The position numbers were made by a program, and so were the translations under genes. A stretch of 64,000 bases of DNA. It comes from Blastocladiella emersonii ATCC 22665 (Eukaryota > Blastocladiomycota > Blastocladiomycetes > Blastocladiales > Blastocladiaceae). Under the pieces are notes generated by a model. It worked only from the letters and a program-made list of their open reading frames with translations, ran no database searches and was not told where the DNA came from. The DNA is taken from NCBI GenBank assembly GCA_025594325.1, contig JANHCV010000001.1:3038001-3102000 (forward strand), in the 5' to 3' direction. Shown piece by piece: positions 1 through 11,600 of the stretch; the first letter of the stretch is position 1, and the number at the start of each line of letters is the position of its first letter.

Positions 1-2
1 AG

Positions 3-113
3 ACCGGCTCGCTGCACGGGCTCGCCACGGCGGCCGCGGCCGACGCCGCAACGCCCACGCCCACGCCCACGCCGGCGCCCGGTTCGGGGCAGCCCGCCGG
101 TGAAGACTCGCAG
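3..113 (+). CDS. partial coding exon at left edge
   Basis: Read from position 3 the sequence gives an open Ala/Thr/Pro-rich peptide (a TPTPTPTPAP run near its end) with mostly G/C-ending codons, and it stops at a canonical donor (CAG|GTACGC, GT at 114-115) in phase 0. No domain is visible. Two readings are possible: the 3' part of a gene ending soon after the window edge, or an N-terminal exon of the GATA gene downstream. The phase fits the acceptor at 1181, but one in three acceptors would, and the intron would be about 1.07 kb, far longer than any other intron here. Strand and coding status are therefore only moderately supported. Confidence 0.35.
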
Positions 114-1181
114 GTACGCATGTCCCTTCGATCCCTCCAGTGCGGTCAGTCTCGGCCGCACCGCACGCGGCGCGGACGGTGACGTGGCGGTGACGTCCCC
201 CCGCGCGGAGTGACGCGCGAACGCGTTGGCGGCGGCGCAGCAACTGGCGCGGCGAGCGTGCGGCGCGGCGTTGCGTGGATCGACCGTTCGCGGCTCCCCG
301 CGCATCGCGCAGCACGGCGTGGCGTGTTTCGCACACGCGCGCCATGGCTGCTGCGATTGGTGGCGATGCGCGTCGCCGCGTGGAGGGGGGAATGGACCCT
401 CGCCTTCTTGTTCTCCCTCGCCGCCTTTCCACGGCGCCTCGCCTTCCGCCCTCTCGCACTCGCCTTCTCCCCTCCCTCGCTCCCGCTCTCCCGCTCTCCC
501 GCTCTCCCGCTCTCCCGCCCTGAACCGCTCCCACCACCACCATCGCGATCATCGGTACACGACGTTGCTGCTCATCGCGCCGTCGACCTCGACCTCGCGC
601 GGGCGTGTCGCGCGGCTGCACGCTCATCACAGCTGCCAGCCAGTGCTGCGCAGCCGCACGCGCTCGGGGCGAGGCTTCCGGGCCTTCCCCGATCGCATCC
701 CGAGCCTCGGAGCCTCGCGCCCGCGCGCCCCTCCTCCCTCCCTCGCTCCCTCCCGCTGCGCATCCCCGCTCTCCTCGCCGTCCCCTGCGAGCTACCGCAT
801 TATCACCCGCGCCATCATCGCGCTCCATCCCGCCCTGCCCTTTAATCTCGCCCGCCACCGCCACCCTCCTCCGATCGCGCTCACGTACGGCATCGAGATT
901 GCGCCAGCAGGCTTGCCGGAAAGCCTGTCGGCGCGCTCCCCCCGATCGGCCCGCCCGGAGCCCGCGCGCGTCCGTTTGCTTGTCGCCCCCGTGTCGCCGC
1001 GCCGTGCCGCGCCCGCTCACGCTCGCCCTCGCCCTCGCCCTCCCTCGCCTCCCCGTCCCCACCGTGTGGGAGCCGCCGCCGCCGCCCTGCCTGCTCCCAC
1101 GCGACGCCGCGCTCCACGTGTCCTCCCCGCACACGATCTCTCACTCGTGCTAACCCGATGCAATCGCGCTCTCTCCGCTAG
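114..1181. other. long pyrimidine-rich non-coding stretch (promoter/leader or long intron)
   Basis: About 1.07 kb without a convincing gene. It is C/T-rich on the + strand, as the leaders of + strand genes in this window are. It ends in a very good intron 3' end: a CTAAC branch-site match at 1150-1154, a pyrimidine stretch and CTAG at 1178-1181. The matching donor could be the GTACGC at 114, the GTACGG near 885, or another site. Short ATG-initiated frames inside (for example at 345) run into stops. Confidence 0.5.
481..519. repeat. tandem 8-mer (CCGCTCTC)n
   Basis: Four to five direct copies of an 8-nt C/T unit lie in the leader region upstream of the GATA gene. It is a simple-sequence tract, polypurine on the opposite strand. 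Confidence 0.75.
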
Positions 1182-1549
1182 CGACCCTGCTCCACCCTCG
1201 CCACTGCGGCTGCACTACCCGCAACTGCCAGCAACGACAGCGGCATCCCCGACACCAGCACCAGCAGCAACCTGCAGTGCGCCCCGCACCACAACCCGGC
1301 CGGCTTCCCTCCCTCCTTCTTCGACGGCTCCGCTGCTCCGCCGCACCACCAACGCCTCCACCACGGCCACGGCCACCCCCACGACCTCTCGCCGCCGACC
1401 GGCCCCGTGATCGGCCCGGCTGATCGGTCCCTCCATCCTTCGGCCATCGCCCCGCAGTCGCCGTCGTACCCGTACAGGCCCTCGGCTCCGCCTGCCTCGG
1501 CGCACCCGCAGCACCTGCACGCCCACGCTCCCTGGTCCGCCAATCTGCC

Positions 1550-1585
<36 letters not shown>

Positions 1586-4345
1586 CCACGGCCACGGGCA
1601 GTACCAGCACCACCCGTACTACCGCCGCCCCCATCCCGCGCACGGCCCTGCCAACAACGACGACCTCGACGATCTCGACGACGCCGACGACCCCATGTCC
1701 ATCCCGTCCATGCCCGCCCCGCCGCTCGGCGCCGCCGGCTCCTCGGGCAAGCCCGCGCGCGACCTCGCCGGCTCCAGCGCGCAGCTCAGCTCCTTCCGCG
1801 GCGGTTCCCCTCGCCTCGCGTCGCCCTCGGCCTACGCCGCCGGCCCTTCTTCCTCGTCGGCCATCGCCGTCGACCACCACGGCGCCCACCACCACCACTT
1901 CCACCAGCACCCACAGCAGCACCACGCCGACCCGCACCACCATGGCCACCACCATGACCATGGCCACGGCCACGGCCAAGACCACGCCCACGACGCGCAC
2001 CGCCAGCCCATGGTCCCCGTGCGCGGCCCGCCGCCCGGCGCCCTGCCGCCGCCGCCCGAGGCCTTTGCCGACCCGGGCGACGTGAACGAGGTCATCTTCC
2101 GCCTCGAGGACACGGTCCACCAGCTCGCCAGCATGGGTCTCGCCATGGTGCCCCCGCCGCACCTCGGCTCGCTCACCCAGGGCCTGTTCCGCGCCCTCGA
2201 CAACACGTGGCAGGTCTACCACACGCTCGCCGAGTGGTGGGTCTGCGTTGAGCGCCACGCCGGCCGCCAGGGCCTCGTCCTGCCCCGCCCCGCCGGCCAG
2301 CCCGACGGCAACGCCGAGGACGGCGGGTCGCCCGCCCCGCTCGGCGCCTCGCCTGTGCCCGAGTCGGCGCCGGCACCACCAGCGTCAGCCCCCGTCCCCG
2401 AGAACATGGACGTGACCATGGACGAGGCAGCGCCTGCGCCCACGCCCGCGCCCGCGCCCGCGTCCGAGCCGGCCTCCGCCTCAGCTGCTCCGCCTGCGCG
2501 CGCCGGATCCGCTGTCGCCCCTCACCTCGTCCACTCGACCGAGAGCACGCCCGCCCCCGCCCCCGCCCCCGTCAACGGCTACCCCGACGGTACCCGCAGC
2601 GCCCCGCCACGGCCGCTCGAGCAGCCTACGCGGCCGCAGCAGCAGCAGCAGCAGCAGCAGCAGTTTGACGCGCTCCGCCACGAGCCCTCGCCCGCTCCCG
2701 CACCGGCTCGCGCGCTCCGTCCCAACGGTGAGCCTGCCCTGCCCCCACCTCATTCCTCGTCCGCTGCGCCGGCATCGACGGGCCGCGACCCCTCGGCTGG
2801 CCCGCGCCCGCCCACGGCCGACGAGTACCCCGTCAGCATCTTCTCGGTCCGCCAGGCCTCGTCGCAGCAGCAGCAGCAGCCCCAGCAGGCCTCGCAGCAG
2901 TTCGGCCCCGGCCCCGGCCCGTCGCCGATGCCGCCCCGCGGCCCGTCGGGTCCCGCCGACCGCGGCTTCTACCCGCCCCCGCCGGGTAGCACTGGCGCCA
3001 ACGGCGGCATGCCGCCCTCGCGCCCGCCGCCGCCGCCCGCGCACTTTGACTTTGACGCCGACGACGTCGAGGACGACCACCAGTACCCGTACGCCGACGC
3101 GCCCATGTACGACGCGCGCCGGCCCGGCCCGCCACCGGGCGCCCAGCGGTACCCTGGAGGCCCGCCGCCGCCGCCGCCGGGTCCCGGACGCGACTTCCAT
3201 CCCGACGCCATGGGCCCGAGCCCGCCGCAGCACCACTACGGCCCGCCTCCGCACTCGCACCCGGCCGGCCGCCCGCACTACGGCAACCACCCGTCCATGC
3301 ACTCGCCCGAGCCCCCGCTCCCGCACCACCTGCGCGGCGGGAACCAGTACTACAGCGGTCCGCCCTCGTCGTCGTCGATCGGCGGCCCGCCCCCGCCCCC
3401 ACCCGCCGGCATGCGCCACGGCCCTCCGCCTCCGCAGCAGCAGCAGCACCGCGGCGGCCACCATGCCCCGCCGCCCCCGCCCATGATGAACGGCGGCCAG
3501 GCCCACCCGTACCCGCCACCGCAGCCACAGCAACATCAGCCGGCCCACCATGGTCACCACCACGGCCCGCCCCCGCCGCCCGTGTCCCACGGCTACGGTC
3601 CTCGCCCGCCCATGCACGCGCAGCCACCGCCGCAGCAGCACCAGCACCCGCTCGCGCACGGCGGCCCTGTCGGCGGCATGATGGACCCGCACCTCAACCC
3701 GTACCCGTACGGCCACGGCGCGACGCCCGACGGCGCGCGCATCACCCAGGACGGCTACGTGTGGGAGGACGCGCGTATGATGGCGCGGCTGCCCAAGAAG
3801 CGCTCGGTACGCTCTCGTCGCGCAGTTCGATGTGGACCTGGTTGATGCCGACGAACTCCCGTTCTAGCGCAAGTCGGCCGGCCCCGCGTTCGGCCGGTGC
3901 CTCAGCTGCAACGCGACCGAGACGCCCGAGTGGCGCCGTGGTCCGCAGGGCAAGGGTACGCCGGACTTTCGACTCTCTCGTCGATCATTTCAACTGAGCA
4001 CCAACTGACGCGTTGCCTCCTCCCGCTTCTGTAGCCTCGCTGTGCAACGCGTGCGGTCTCCACTGGGCCAAGCTCCGCCGCCGCGCCAAGGCCAACCAGG
4101 CCGCGGCCGCCGCTGCCGCTGCTGCCGCCGCCAACGGCGGTTCCACCACAGCCACGGCCACGGCCACGGCTGCGGCGTCGGGCAGCAACAGCGCCACAAC
4201 CACGGCCAGCTCGTCGACGGCCGCGCTCGCGCCCGGCACCGCGCCCGGCACCATTGACGAGGAGGCCGAGGACGACGACGACGACGACCGCAGCGAGTAC
4301 GACGCGCCACAAGGCGCCGCGGCGCAGCAGCCGCCCCCGTCGTAG
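1182..4345 (+). CDS. GATA-type zinc-finger transcription factor
   Basis: DNA-binding regulator with one GATA finger near the C-terminus. Exons read here are 1182-3806, 3868-3955 and 4035-4345 (about 1,007 residues from the first acceptor); two introns (61 and 79 nt) split the finger. The finger runs C-L-S-C, then TPEWRRGPQG, then C-N-A-C-G-L-H-W-A-K. Its 18-residue loop is the class IVb spacing found in fungal White-Collar-2-type factors. The rest is Pro/His/Gln/Ala-rich disordered sequence with a CAG-coded Q10 tract at 1554-1583 and others near 2638 and 2866. A helical segment sits around 2085-2270. No PAS domain is visible, so a WC-2 identity is not supported. The start is unresolved: coding-like sequence extends to the acceptor at 1181, and the first in-frame ATG (1695) looks too far downstream. 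Confidence 0.85.
1554..1583 (+). repeat. CAG trinucleotide tract (Q10)
   Basis: Ten uninterrupted CAG codons code for polyglutamine in the GATA factor. A pure codon repeat of this kind is prone to length variation between strains. Confidence 0.9.
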
Positions 4346-4606
4346 TAGCCGCGACGACGGAGAGAGAAAGAGTGGGAATGTCTGGTTTTGATGGAGGTAC
4401 ACGCACGCGCATTAAATTTCGTTTTGGATCTATTCGACCATGGGCGCTGAGCAGAGGGTGGAGATGGCCACGGAGTAGCGGCCATGGATGCCGAGAGGGC
4501 TGCGGCCATGGACGCGCGACCAAGTTCTCTCAACACGACACGACGAGGACGGAAGACGGGGGAACGAATCAAATACCAAATACACTACAGCTCTCTCTCT
4601 CGGCTA

Positions 4607-6497
4607 CTACGCGCGCGTGGGCGACGCGGCCGGGGACGCGGCGGACGTGGTCGGGCTCGCGGGCGCGGTGTTGCCGGCGCCGCGCTGCTTGCGCGGGAAC
4701 ACGACGATACGCCCGTCGTCCATCTTCTTCTCGACGGACTTGATGACGCCGACGGCGATGGTGTGCCTGTGGTCGCGGAGGGCGAAGCGGCCGAGCGGCG
4801 GGCACTCGGAGAAGGGCTCGACGCACAGGGGCTTGGACGGGACCAGACGGACGACGGCCGCGTCGCCCGGCTTGAGCGAGCGCGGGTGCTCCTCGATCAC
4901 CTGCCCGTTGCGCCGGTCGACCTTGGCCAGCAGGTCCGTGATGCGCACGGGCACGTGCGCCGTGTGGATGTCGATGATGGGCGTGTACCCGGGCGCGATC
5001 GAGGGCACCGCGTGGTCGACCATGACCACGAGCGACGCCGTGAACGCCACGGCCTCGAACGCCTGCGTGTCGACCGAGGTCGTCGCGTCCGACGCAATGC
5101 ACCCGCGCCGCACGTCGCGCAGCGACACGTTCGACACGCCGAACCCGACGCTGTCGCCCGGGTGCGCCTCGTGCGGCAGCCGCGCGGGCGTCGAGGCGCC
5201 CGACGCCGAGGCTGTTGGTGGCGCGGCGGCGGAGGAGGAAGAGGACGAAGATGAGAGCGCAGCCGCAGCAGCAGCAGCGCCCGAAGACGACGCGGCGCCG
5301 CCCGTCTCGACCGAGGTGACGGTACCCGTGGCGCCGCCGGGGGCGAAGCGGACCTGCATGCCGACGCGCAGGACGCCGGCCTCGACGCGGCCGACGGGCA
5401 TGGTGCCGACGGAGGAGACCTTGTACACGTCCTGGACCGTGATGCGCAGGGGCTTGTCGGCGAGGCGGCGCGGCGGGTCGATGGCGTCAATGGCCTGGAT
5501 CAGCGTGGTCCCCGACTTGTCGCCGGCCTTGGACTCGCGGCGCCACCCGGCAAACCACGGCATGTGCTCCGAGGGAGCGAGCAGGTTGTCGCCCGTGGCG
5601 CCCGACACGGGGACGAAGGGGACCGTCTTGATGTTGTAGCCGAGACGGCGCAGCATGGCCGAGGTGTCGGCGCACACGGCGTGGAACCGGTCGGCCGACC
5701 ACGCGACCTGGTCCATCTTGTTGACGGCCACGATCAGCTGCTTGACGCCGAGCGTGAAGGCGAGCATGGCGTGCTGGATCGTCTCGCCGCCGGCGCCGCT
5801 GGGCGCGGGCGTGGCGGCCGGGTCCTGGTCGTCGCTGGCGTCGTCGGTCGGGAACGGGACCTTGTACGCGGGATCGCGCGCAGCAGCAGCATCGCTGTCG
5901 GCGGATGGCGCGTCCACGTCCATGTCCCCCGACGTCTCCGCCGCGGCGGGCGAGGAGGGCGCGGTCACGGCGGTGCCCATGCCGCGGGCAAACTCAGCGG
6001 GGACGGCCGAGACAAAGAGGATGGCAATGTCGGCGCGCGAGGCGCCCGTGATGAGGTTGTGGACGAAATCGCGGTGGCCGGGCACGTCAATCACGTTGAC
6101 GAGGTACTTTTGCGACGCGAACTTGGCCGCGTCCGGGTGCACGTCGGTCGGGTGGCCCTGCTCGCGCGCGGCCTTGACGCGGTCCATGAGCCACGCGTAC
6201 TGGAAGTGCGGCGGCGCCGTGGGCGGGGTCGCCGACGCGGTCGTCGAGTGCAGCGCGGCCGACGCGGCCTGCTCAAACGCCGCCAGCGTCGCGGCATCGA
6301 GCAGGCCCGACTTGTACACGAGGTGGCCCGTCGCGGTCGACTTGCCCGCGTCCTGCGTGCCGATGACGACCACCGACAGCGGCTGCTTGGCGGGGTCGGC
6401 GGTGGGCGAGCTCCTGGATGAGGCAGACGGCGTGAGTGGCGGCGGCGACAGAGGACGCGTCGATCGCGGCGGTTCCCGCGCACGGGCAAGCTTACAT
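4607..6497 (-). CDS. divergent EF-1alpha-like translational GTPase
   Basis: The protein aligns with eEF1A over all three domains without an Hbs1/Sup35-type N-terminal extension. Modelled as 602 residues from exons 6496-6497 and 4607-6413. G1 is GTQDAGKST (residues 19-27; eEF1A has GHVDSGKST), G3 is DVPGH (110-114), G4 is NKMD (about 232-235) and G5 has SGATGDN. Switch I is altered: eEF1A RERGITID becomes REQGHPTD, putting Pro where the magnesium-coordinating Thr normally lies. About 60 acidic residues are inserted before the HALLAFTLG-like segment, and a Ser/Ala-rich insert lies in domain 2. No in-frame ATG exists in the main exon. An 82-nt intron (GTAAGC donor at 6495, CCAG acceptor at 6414) splits the initiator as AT|G and gives the natural N-terminus MSSPTADPAK. 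It is probably a paralogue rather than the main elongation factor. The GATA gene converges on it, with 261 bp between. Confidence 0.85.
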
Positions 6498-7014
6498 GAT
6501 GTGTGGAGGTGCAATGCCGCAAGTGGTGGCGGCAGCGGGGACGTTGTTGGTGGCGTAGCGAGAGAGAGGGTGTGGAGAGGAGAGCAGAGTTGGTCGCGGC
6601 GGCGAGTCGCGTCGTTGTTGCGCCCCGCCGGAACAAGCCGCGACCGTTGCTCCCAGCGCCGACGCAGCGGAGCGACCTTTCCGGCGGAAGCCGACGCGAT
6701 TCCGGAAGGGGCGTAGCGCTGCTCGTTCGGTTACGCTTACGCGGGTGATGGTGGCGCGGCGCGCGGGCCCAGCCAGACACGTTCGCGGCCGTGTCGCGTG
6801 GTGATGATCTCATGCTCGCGCGGCTGGCACACGGCCATCCGTCACATCACCGCGGCCATCATCCGCCGGCTCGGCGACGCGTCAAGAGGCCGGATCGAAA
6901 GGACAGGAGAACGTGTTCATGAAGGGGGTACAGGACGCGTGCTCATCATCGATACACAACACAACTCGTTCGACGCCTGATCTGCAGCGCGCGACACGGC
7001 GACCGACACGGCGG
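6498..7014. other. intergenic region, promoter of the EF-1alpha-like gene
   Basis: 517 bp between two minus-strand genes. The part next to 6497 is pyrimidine-rich on the minus strand, as expected for a leader. I see no further gene or RNA. Confidence 0.5.
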
Positions 7015-7365
7015 CTACTCAACGGCCGGGTCCGAGGCGTGGCGCAGCTGCACGTTGCCGACGCGCAGGCCCTGGGCCGTGGTCTCGACGCGGGCCGCGG
7101 CGCCGCGCGACTCGCCGATGCCCTCGGCCTGGCGCACCACCTCGGCCTCGTGCTGGAAGTGCTCGCGCACCTCGGGCTCGCGCTGCTCGCGGTCGCGCCG
7201 CTCCTGGTCCTCGGCCGAGTCGAGCGTCTCCTGCCAGTCCTGCTTGTGCGCCGGCTCGCCCTGCGCCTGCGGCTGCAGCTGGATCCCGCCCACGGCCGAC
7301 TGCGCCGCGTGCGTGCGGCCCGACTGCGGCACCTTGGTCGTCTTCTTGGGGATGTTGTCGCTCAT
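7015..7365 (-). CDS. small hydrophilic protein of unknown function
   Basis: An uninterrupted 116-residue frame with an ATG start. The N-terminus is Lys/Thr-rich (MSDNIPKKTTKVPQSGRT). The middle is Gln-rich, followed by a charged helical stretch with many Glu, Arg and Gln (about residues 45-80). There is no signal peptide, membrane segment or recognised motif. It is transcribed divergently from ribosomal protein eL22 across a 429-bp shared promoter region, so it may be expressed well, but that is only context. Confidence 0.6.
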   Translation of the reverse strand: MSDNIPKKTTKVPQSGRTHAAQSAVGGIQLQPQAQGEPAHKQDWQETLDSAEDQERRDREQREPEVREHFQHEAEVVRQAEGIGESRGAAARVETTAQGLRVGNVQLRHASDPAVE

Positions 7366-7794
7366 CTTGGCCGAGACGATGATGTGGTGGTGGTTCTTGA
7401 TGGGTGGCAGTAGGTGTTGATGCGTAGCACACGGTGAGATATCGCTTTGATGGGCGAGAGGGCGGGAGGGCGTGGGGGGATCCGTCCGCCCTTATGTACG
7501 CTCCCACGGCGACCGGCCAGCCGGGCGGTGATGGCCATCGGACGGCAAGCGCGCGCAGCGCCACCAGCCAGCGAAAACGCGAACGCGAAACGCGCAGCGC
7601 GACGAGAAACGCGACGCGTTCACCGCGGTCACGCGCCAGCTGGCCGAAAGCATGTGACCCGTTGCCGTGTCAACAAAGGGCCGCCAACTCCCGAGGGCCA
7701 CCGACGCCCGCCCAACAAGACTTGGCACGGGCGGCCATCCAGGCTTGCTCCTCCTCGGACCTCACGTCATTTGAAGCACCTCCACTCATCAAAA
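7366..7794. promoter_or_regulatory. bidirectional promoter region (unknown gene / eL22)
   Basis: 429 bp separate two divergent start codons. The eL22 side has the AT-richer leader with AAAA immediately before ATG. I see no clear TATA box. Confidence 0.6.
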
Positions 7795-8145
7795 ATGGCC
7801 CCCGCTACCAAGATCTACAAGGTGACGCTCGACTGCGCCCAGGCCACCGAGGACAAGATCTTCGACGCCGCCGCCTTCGAGAAGTACGTGCACGACCGCT
7901 TCAAGGTCAACGGCCGCACCAACAACCTCGGCGAGGCGGTCAAGATCACCCGTGTCGGCGAGTCCAAGATCGTCATCACCTCGACGGTCCCCTACTCGAA
8001 GCGCTACGTCAAGTACCTGACCAAGCGCTTCCTCAAGAAGTACCAGCTCCGCGACTGGCTCCGTGTCGTCGCCTCGTCCAAGGACGCGTACCAGCTCCGC
8101 TACTTCAACGTCGACCAGGCCGCCGAGGGTGCCGACGAGGAGTAA
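7795..8145 (+). CDS. RPL22: 60S ribosomal protein eL22
   Basis: A cytosolic large-subunit ribosomal protein of 116 residues, the usual length for fungal eL22. The sequence begins MAPATKIYKVTLDC and contains the family segments YVHDRFKVNGRTNNLG and SKRYVKYLTKRFLKK, with the usual acidic C-terminal tail. The frame has no intron within the coding sequence, which is unusual for a ribosomal protein gene in intron-rich Tremellomycetes; an intron in the 5' leader cannot be excluded. The start is the ATG after AAAAA and fits the family N-terminus exactly. Codons are almost all G/C-ending, as expected for a highly expressed gene here. Confidence 0.95.
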   Translation: MAPATKIYKVTLDCAQATEDKIFDAAAFEKYVHDRFKVNGRTNNLGEAVKITRVGESKIVITSTVPYSKRYVKYLTKRFLKKYQLRDWLRVVASSKDAYQLRYFNVDQAAEGADEE

Positions 8146-8682
8146 GATCTTAGTGCCGAACCTGCTCGCCCTCCCCTCCCGCCCCCACCCTCCCCTCCCT
8201 TCGCCCGCCTCGCGCCGCCTCCTGCAGCCGAGCGCGACGAATAGAATGGACCGCACGGGCGTGACGAGAACGAGCCCTTTTCAAAAAATCACAATCTCCT
8301 CCGCTTCGGCTCCTCCGCGCGCGCTTCCCTCCGTGGGGGCCGCAACGAGGCAGACGGTGTCCGCCCGAGCATTCACTTGCCCGGGCACCATGGTGTTGCT
8401 GTGTGGTCGTCCGTGCGCCTCCGAGCTGTCGGGGCGCCGGGCTCCGCCGTCGCGCTGTGTGCCGTGACGCTGTTGGGCTCGTCGCCAGGATCTCTCGCTT
8501 GTCAGGGTCGTGAGGTTCGCTGGGGTCGATCCCTTCGGGTCGTTGTGCCGGCAGTCAGGTCACCTCGCACACATGTTGCTGATTTATTGCTCGTCCGCGC
8601 TCGTCTCCGGTCTCCGCCCTCGAATTCGCCATCGGCGCGCTAGCCCATGCATCACCCTCACCGAACGTCAGCGTAAACCACC
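8146..8682. other. intergenic region, eL22 3' end and promoter of the next gene
   Basis: 537 bp holding the eL22 3' UTR and the upstream region of the acidic protein gene. C-rich and T-rich tracts occur. I see no RNA gene or further ORF of merit. Confidence 0.5.
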
Positions 8683-11600
8683 ATGCCGCCGAAGCGCACT
8701 CGTCGCAAGGCCACCGCCGCCGACTCGGACGACGATGCCGCGACCCCCTCGGCCATGCCGCCGCCCTCGTCGTCGGCCGCTTCCTCGCGGTCCTCGTCCG
8801 TGAGCCCCGTCAAGCCGTCGTCCGGTGCTGCTCCGCCAGCGACCCCCGCCGCCGCTGTCCCGGCTACGCCGCGCGTGGTACTGATCCTCCGTCGCGCGGT
8901 TCTCCCCTTGCTTCGCTCGCTGACCCTCGCTTGCTTCATGATGGACAGGCGACCCGCAGCACCCGCGTCACCCGCTCCACGTCGCTCCTCGTCGCCGCGA
9001 CTGCGACCGCTGCCGTCGAGCCCGAGTCGCCCGCGACCCCGATCCGCCGCTCGTCGCGCCTGCAGGTCAAGCGCTCCGTCTCCACCTCCGATGCAGACGC
9101 CGCCGCCACGCCCCGCGCGACCACCACGACGGCCCGTAAGCGCTCGTCCGCCGCCGCCTCGTCCGCGTCCAACTCGGACGCCGAGTCCGTGACCCCGGTC
9201 CGCTCGCGCTCGCCCGCCGCGACGCCCATGCCGACCCGCTCGTCCACGCGCAAGCGCTCGCTCGCTGTGCCCGAGCCGGAGCCCGAGGCCGAGGTCGAGG
9301 TCGAGACTCCGGTCCCTGCCCGCGCGCGGTCGCCTGCCGCAACCCCGGTCCCGACCCGTGCCTCGACACGCAAGCGCTCGCTCGCTGCGGATCCCGAGGC
9401 GACGCCCGTCCGCGCGCCTTCACCGGCTGCTGCAACGCCCGCGACCGCGCGCCCGACTCGCACCGCTACCGCACGTCAGCGTGCGCTCGCTGCTGCCGCT
9501 GCGGCCACTGCTGCGTCGAACCAGTCGGACGACACACCGACACCCGCGCAGCCGGCACCCGCCCAGTCGCCCGAGTCGACGCCGGTTCCCGCTCGACCCG
9601 CCGCGCGTAAGCGCCCGACGACCGTCCTGCGCAGCGCGACCCCGACCAACGTGGACCCGGCGGCGCCCGCGAGCGTTCCGGAGACCCCGTCGCGGCCGGC
9701 TGAGGTGGAGGACGATACTATGGCCGTCAACGAGGTCGTTGCCTCCGGCCCGTCGTCGCCGCAGCCGCCTGCTCCGCTTCATGCGCAGCTGCGCGTTGTC
9801 GAGGAGGAAGAGCCGCGCCGCTCGCAGAAGCCCGCTTCGCCAGCAGCCGTGCCGACGCAACTTGTTGCTCACTCGTCGCCGCAGCCGCGCGCGGTCGAGG
9901 TGGACGAGCCCCGTCGCTCACCAACGCCCGGTTCGCCAGCGGCCGTGCCTGCACAGCCTGCTGCTCGGTCCTCGCCGCGGCCCGCGTCGCCTACCACTGC
10001 TGCTCCGCTTCCGCGCCCATCGGCCTCGCCGCGGCCGGTGGATGTGCAGCCCGTCGTCGATTCTTCGCCTCGCACCCGCTCGCCTCAGACGGCGCATCAG
10101 CCGCCTGCATCTCCATCACCAAAGCGGTCCCCGCTTCGTGCTGAAGCGCCAGTGGTGGTCGCGCCGCGCTCCCCGTCTCCGATTGCGACCGAGCAGGCGT
10201 CGCTCTCCCCACAGCCGCCCGCGAGCCTGTCGCCGCGGCCCCCTCCCGCGCGCTCCCCTTCGCCGCCGCCGCGCAGCCCGTTTCTCGCTTCCTTCGAGCC
10301 CATCTTCCCGGCGCCCGACACGGCCGCCACCCTCACCTCGCCGCTCGGCGCGCACGCGTCCTCGGCGCACCCGCTCGGCCTGCCGCTCTCGACGTTTGTC
10401 GCCGCCCCGACCGCGTGGGTGCCGCCGCGCACCGACCTCGTCCCGCTGACCACCTGGACGCCCGCGCCGCCGCCGCCGCCGCCGGTACTTCCCGTCCGGC
10501 GCCCCTTGCTCGCCGTCAACACTAGCCCGACGGCCGGCACCGTGACCCCGCCCGTCGCCCCGGATGCGGCGTCGCTCCCGCCGCCCGAGTCGCCGCTGCG
10601 CCCGACTTCGGCCCGCTCACCCTCGCCCGTCTCCCCGCCGCGCGTCATCTCGGCGTTCGCCGACTGGGGCGCCACCGCGGCCCCGTCCTCGTGGTCCCCG
10701 CTCGCGCGCCAGCTCGCCGCGTCCGCGACCGCGGCCAACCCGCTCGGCGCGTGGACGCAGCATGCGCGGGATGCCGCGCTGGCTCTCGCCGAAGAGGAGG
10801 AGGCGGAGGCGATGGCCGTCGAACCCGAGCCCGAGCGCGACTCGGGGTCCCCATCGCCCGAGTCCCCGATCCGCGGCACTGCGGCCGCACACATCGCCGC
10901 CCGCTCGCCGCGCTCGCCTATCGCCGCGACGCCGTCCCCGGTCCGACGCCAGCGCGCGGCCGACGCCGCTGTCGCGTTCACCCGCACTTCGGCGCTCTTC
11001 TCGTTTAGCTCACCGAGCGCGGCCGCCGCGTGGTCGATCGCGGATGCCGCGACGGTCCCGCCGCCCGAGATTCGGATCGCGTTTGCGACGGGCGAGACGG
11101 CTGACGCCGACGAGGAGCAGGAGATTGAGGAGGCCATGGACGTGATCGAACCCGAACGGCGGGCCTGCGACGACGACGAGATGGACGTTGACTCGGGCTC
11201 CGAGGGCGAGTACGAGGACTTTCACGGCACCTCGCCACGCGACCGCGGACCGGTCGTCGAGGACCGCGGCTCGGCCGAGGGTTCGATCGAGGCCGCGTCG
11301 TCGCGGTCGCAGAGCCCGGTTTCGCCACGCTCGCCATCCCCGGCCTCTTCGCGCTCGCCGAGCCCCGATGCGGCTTTGCCCGCTGCCCTCGCCGGCATGG
11401 TCTCGACGGGTGCCAAGCCCGAGTTTGATTTCTGGGACGATGAAGAGGAGGAGGACGAGTTCAGTGCCGAGGATGAGCGCGCCCCGCCCGCTCCTGCTCC
11501 CGCTGTCGCCCGCCGCACGCCCGTGACCGAGGTCGTCGAGCTCCTCGATTCCGACTCGGACTCGGACCACGGCCACGCCGCACCCGCGCCCGCCGACGAA

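Noticed and set aside
210-1410. Long overlapping + strand frames in the 5' region of the GATA gene
   Set aside because: Their proteins are Ser/Pro/Arg/Leu strings typical of translated CT-rich leader, with no domain, and the true coding frame beyond 1182 is a different one.
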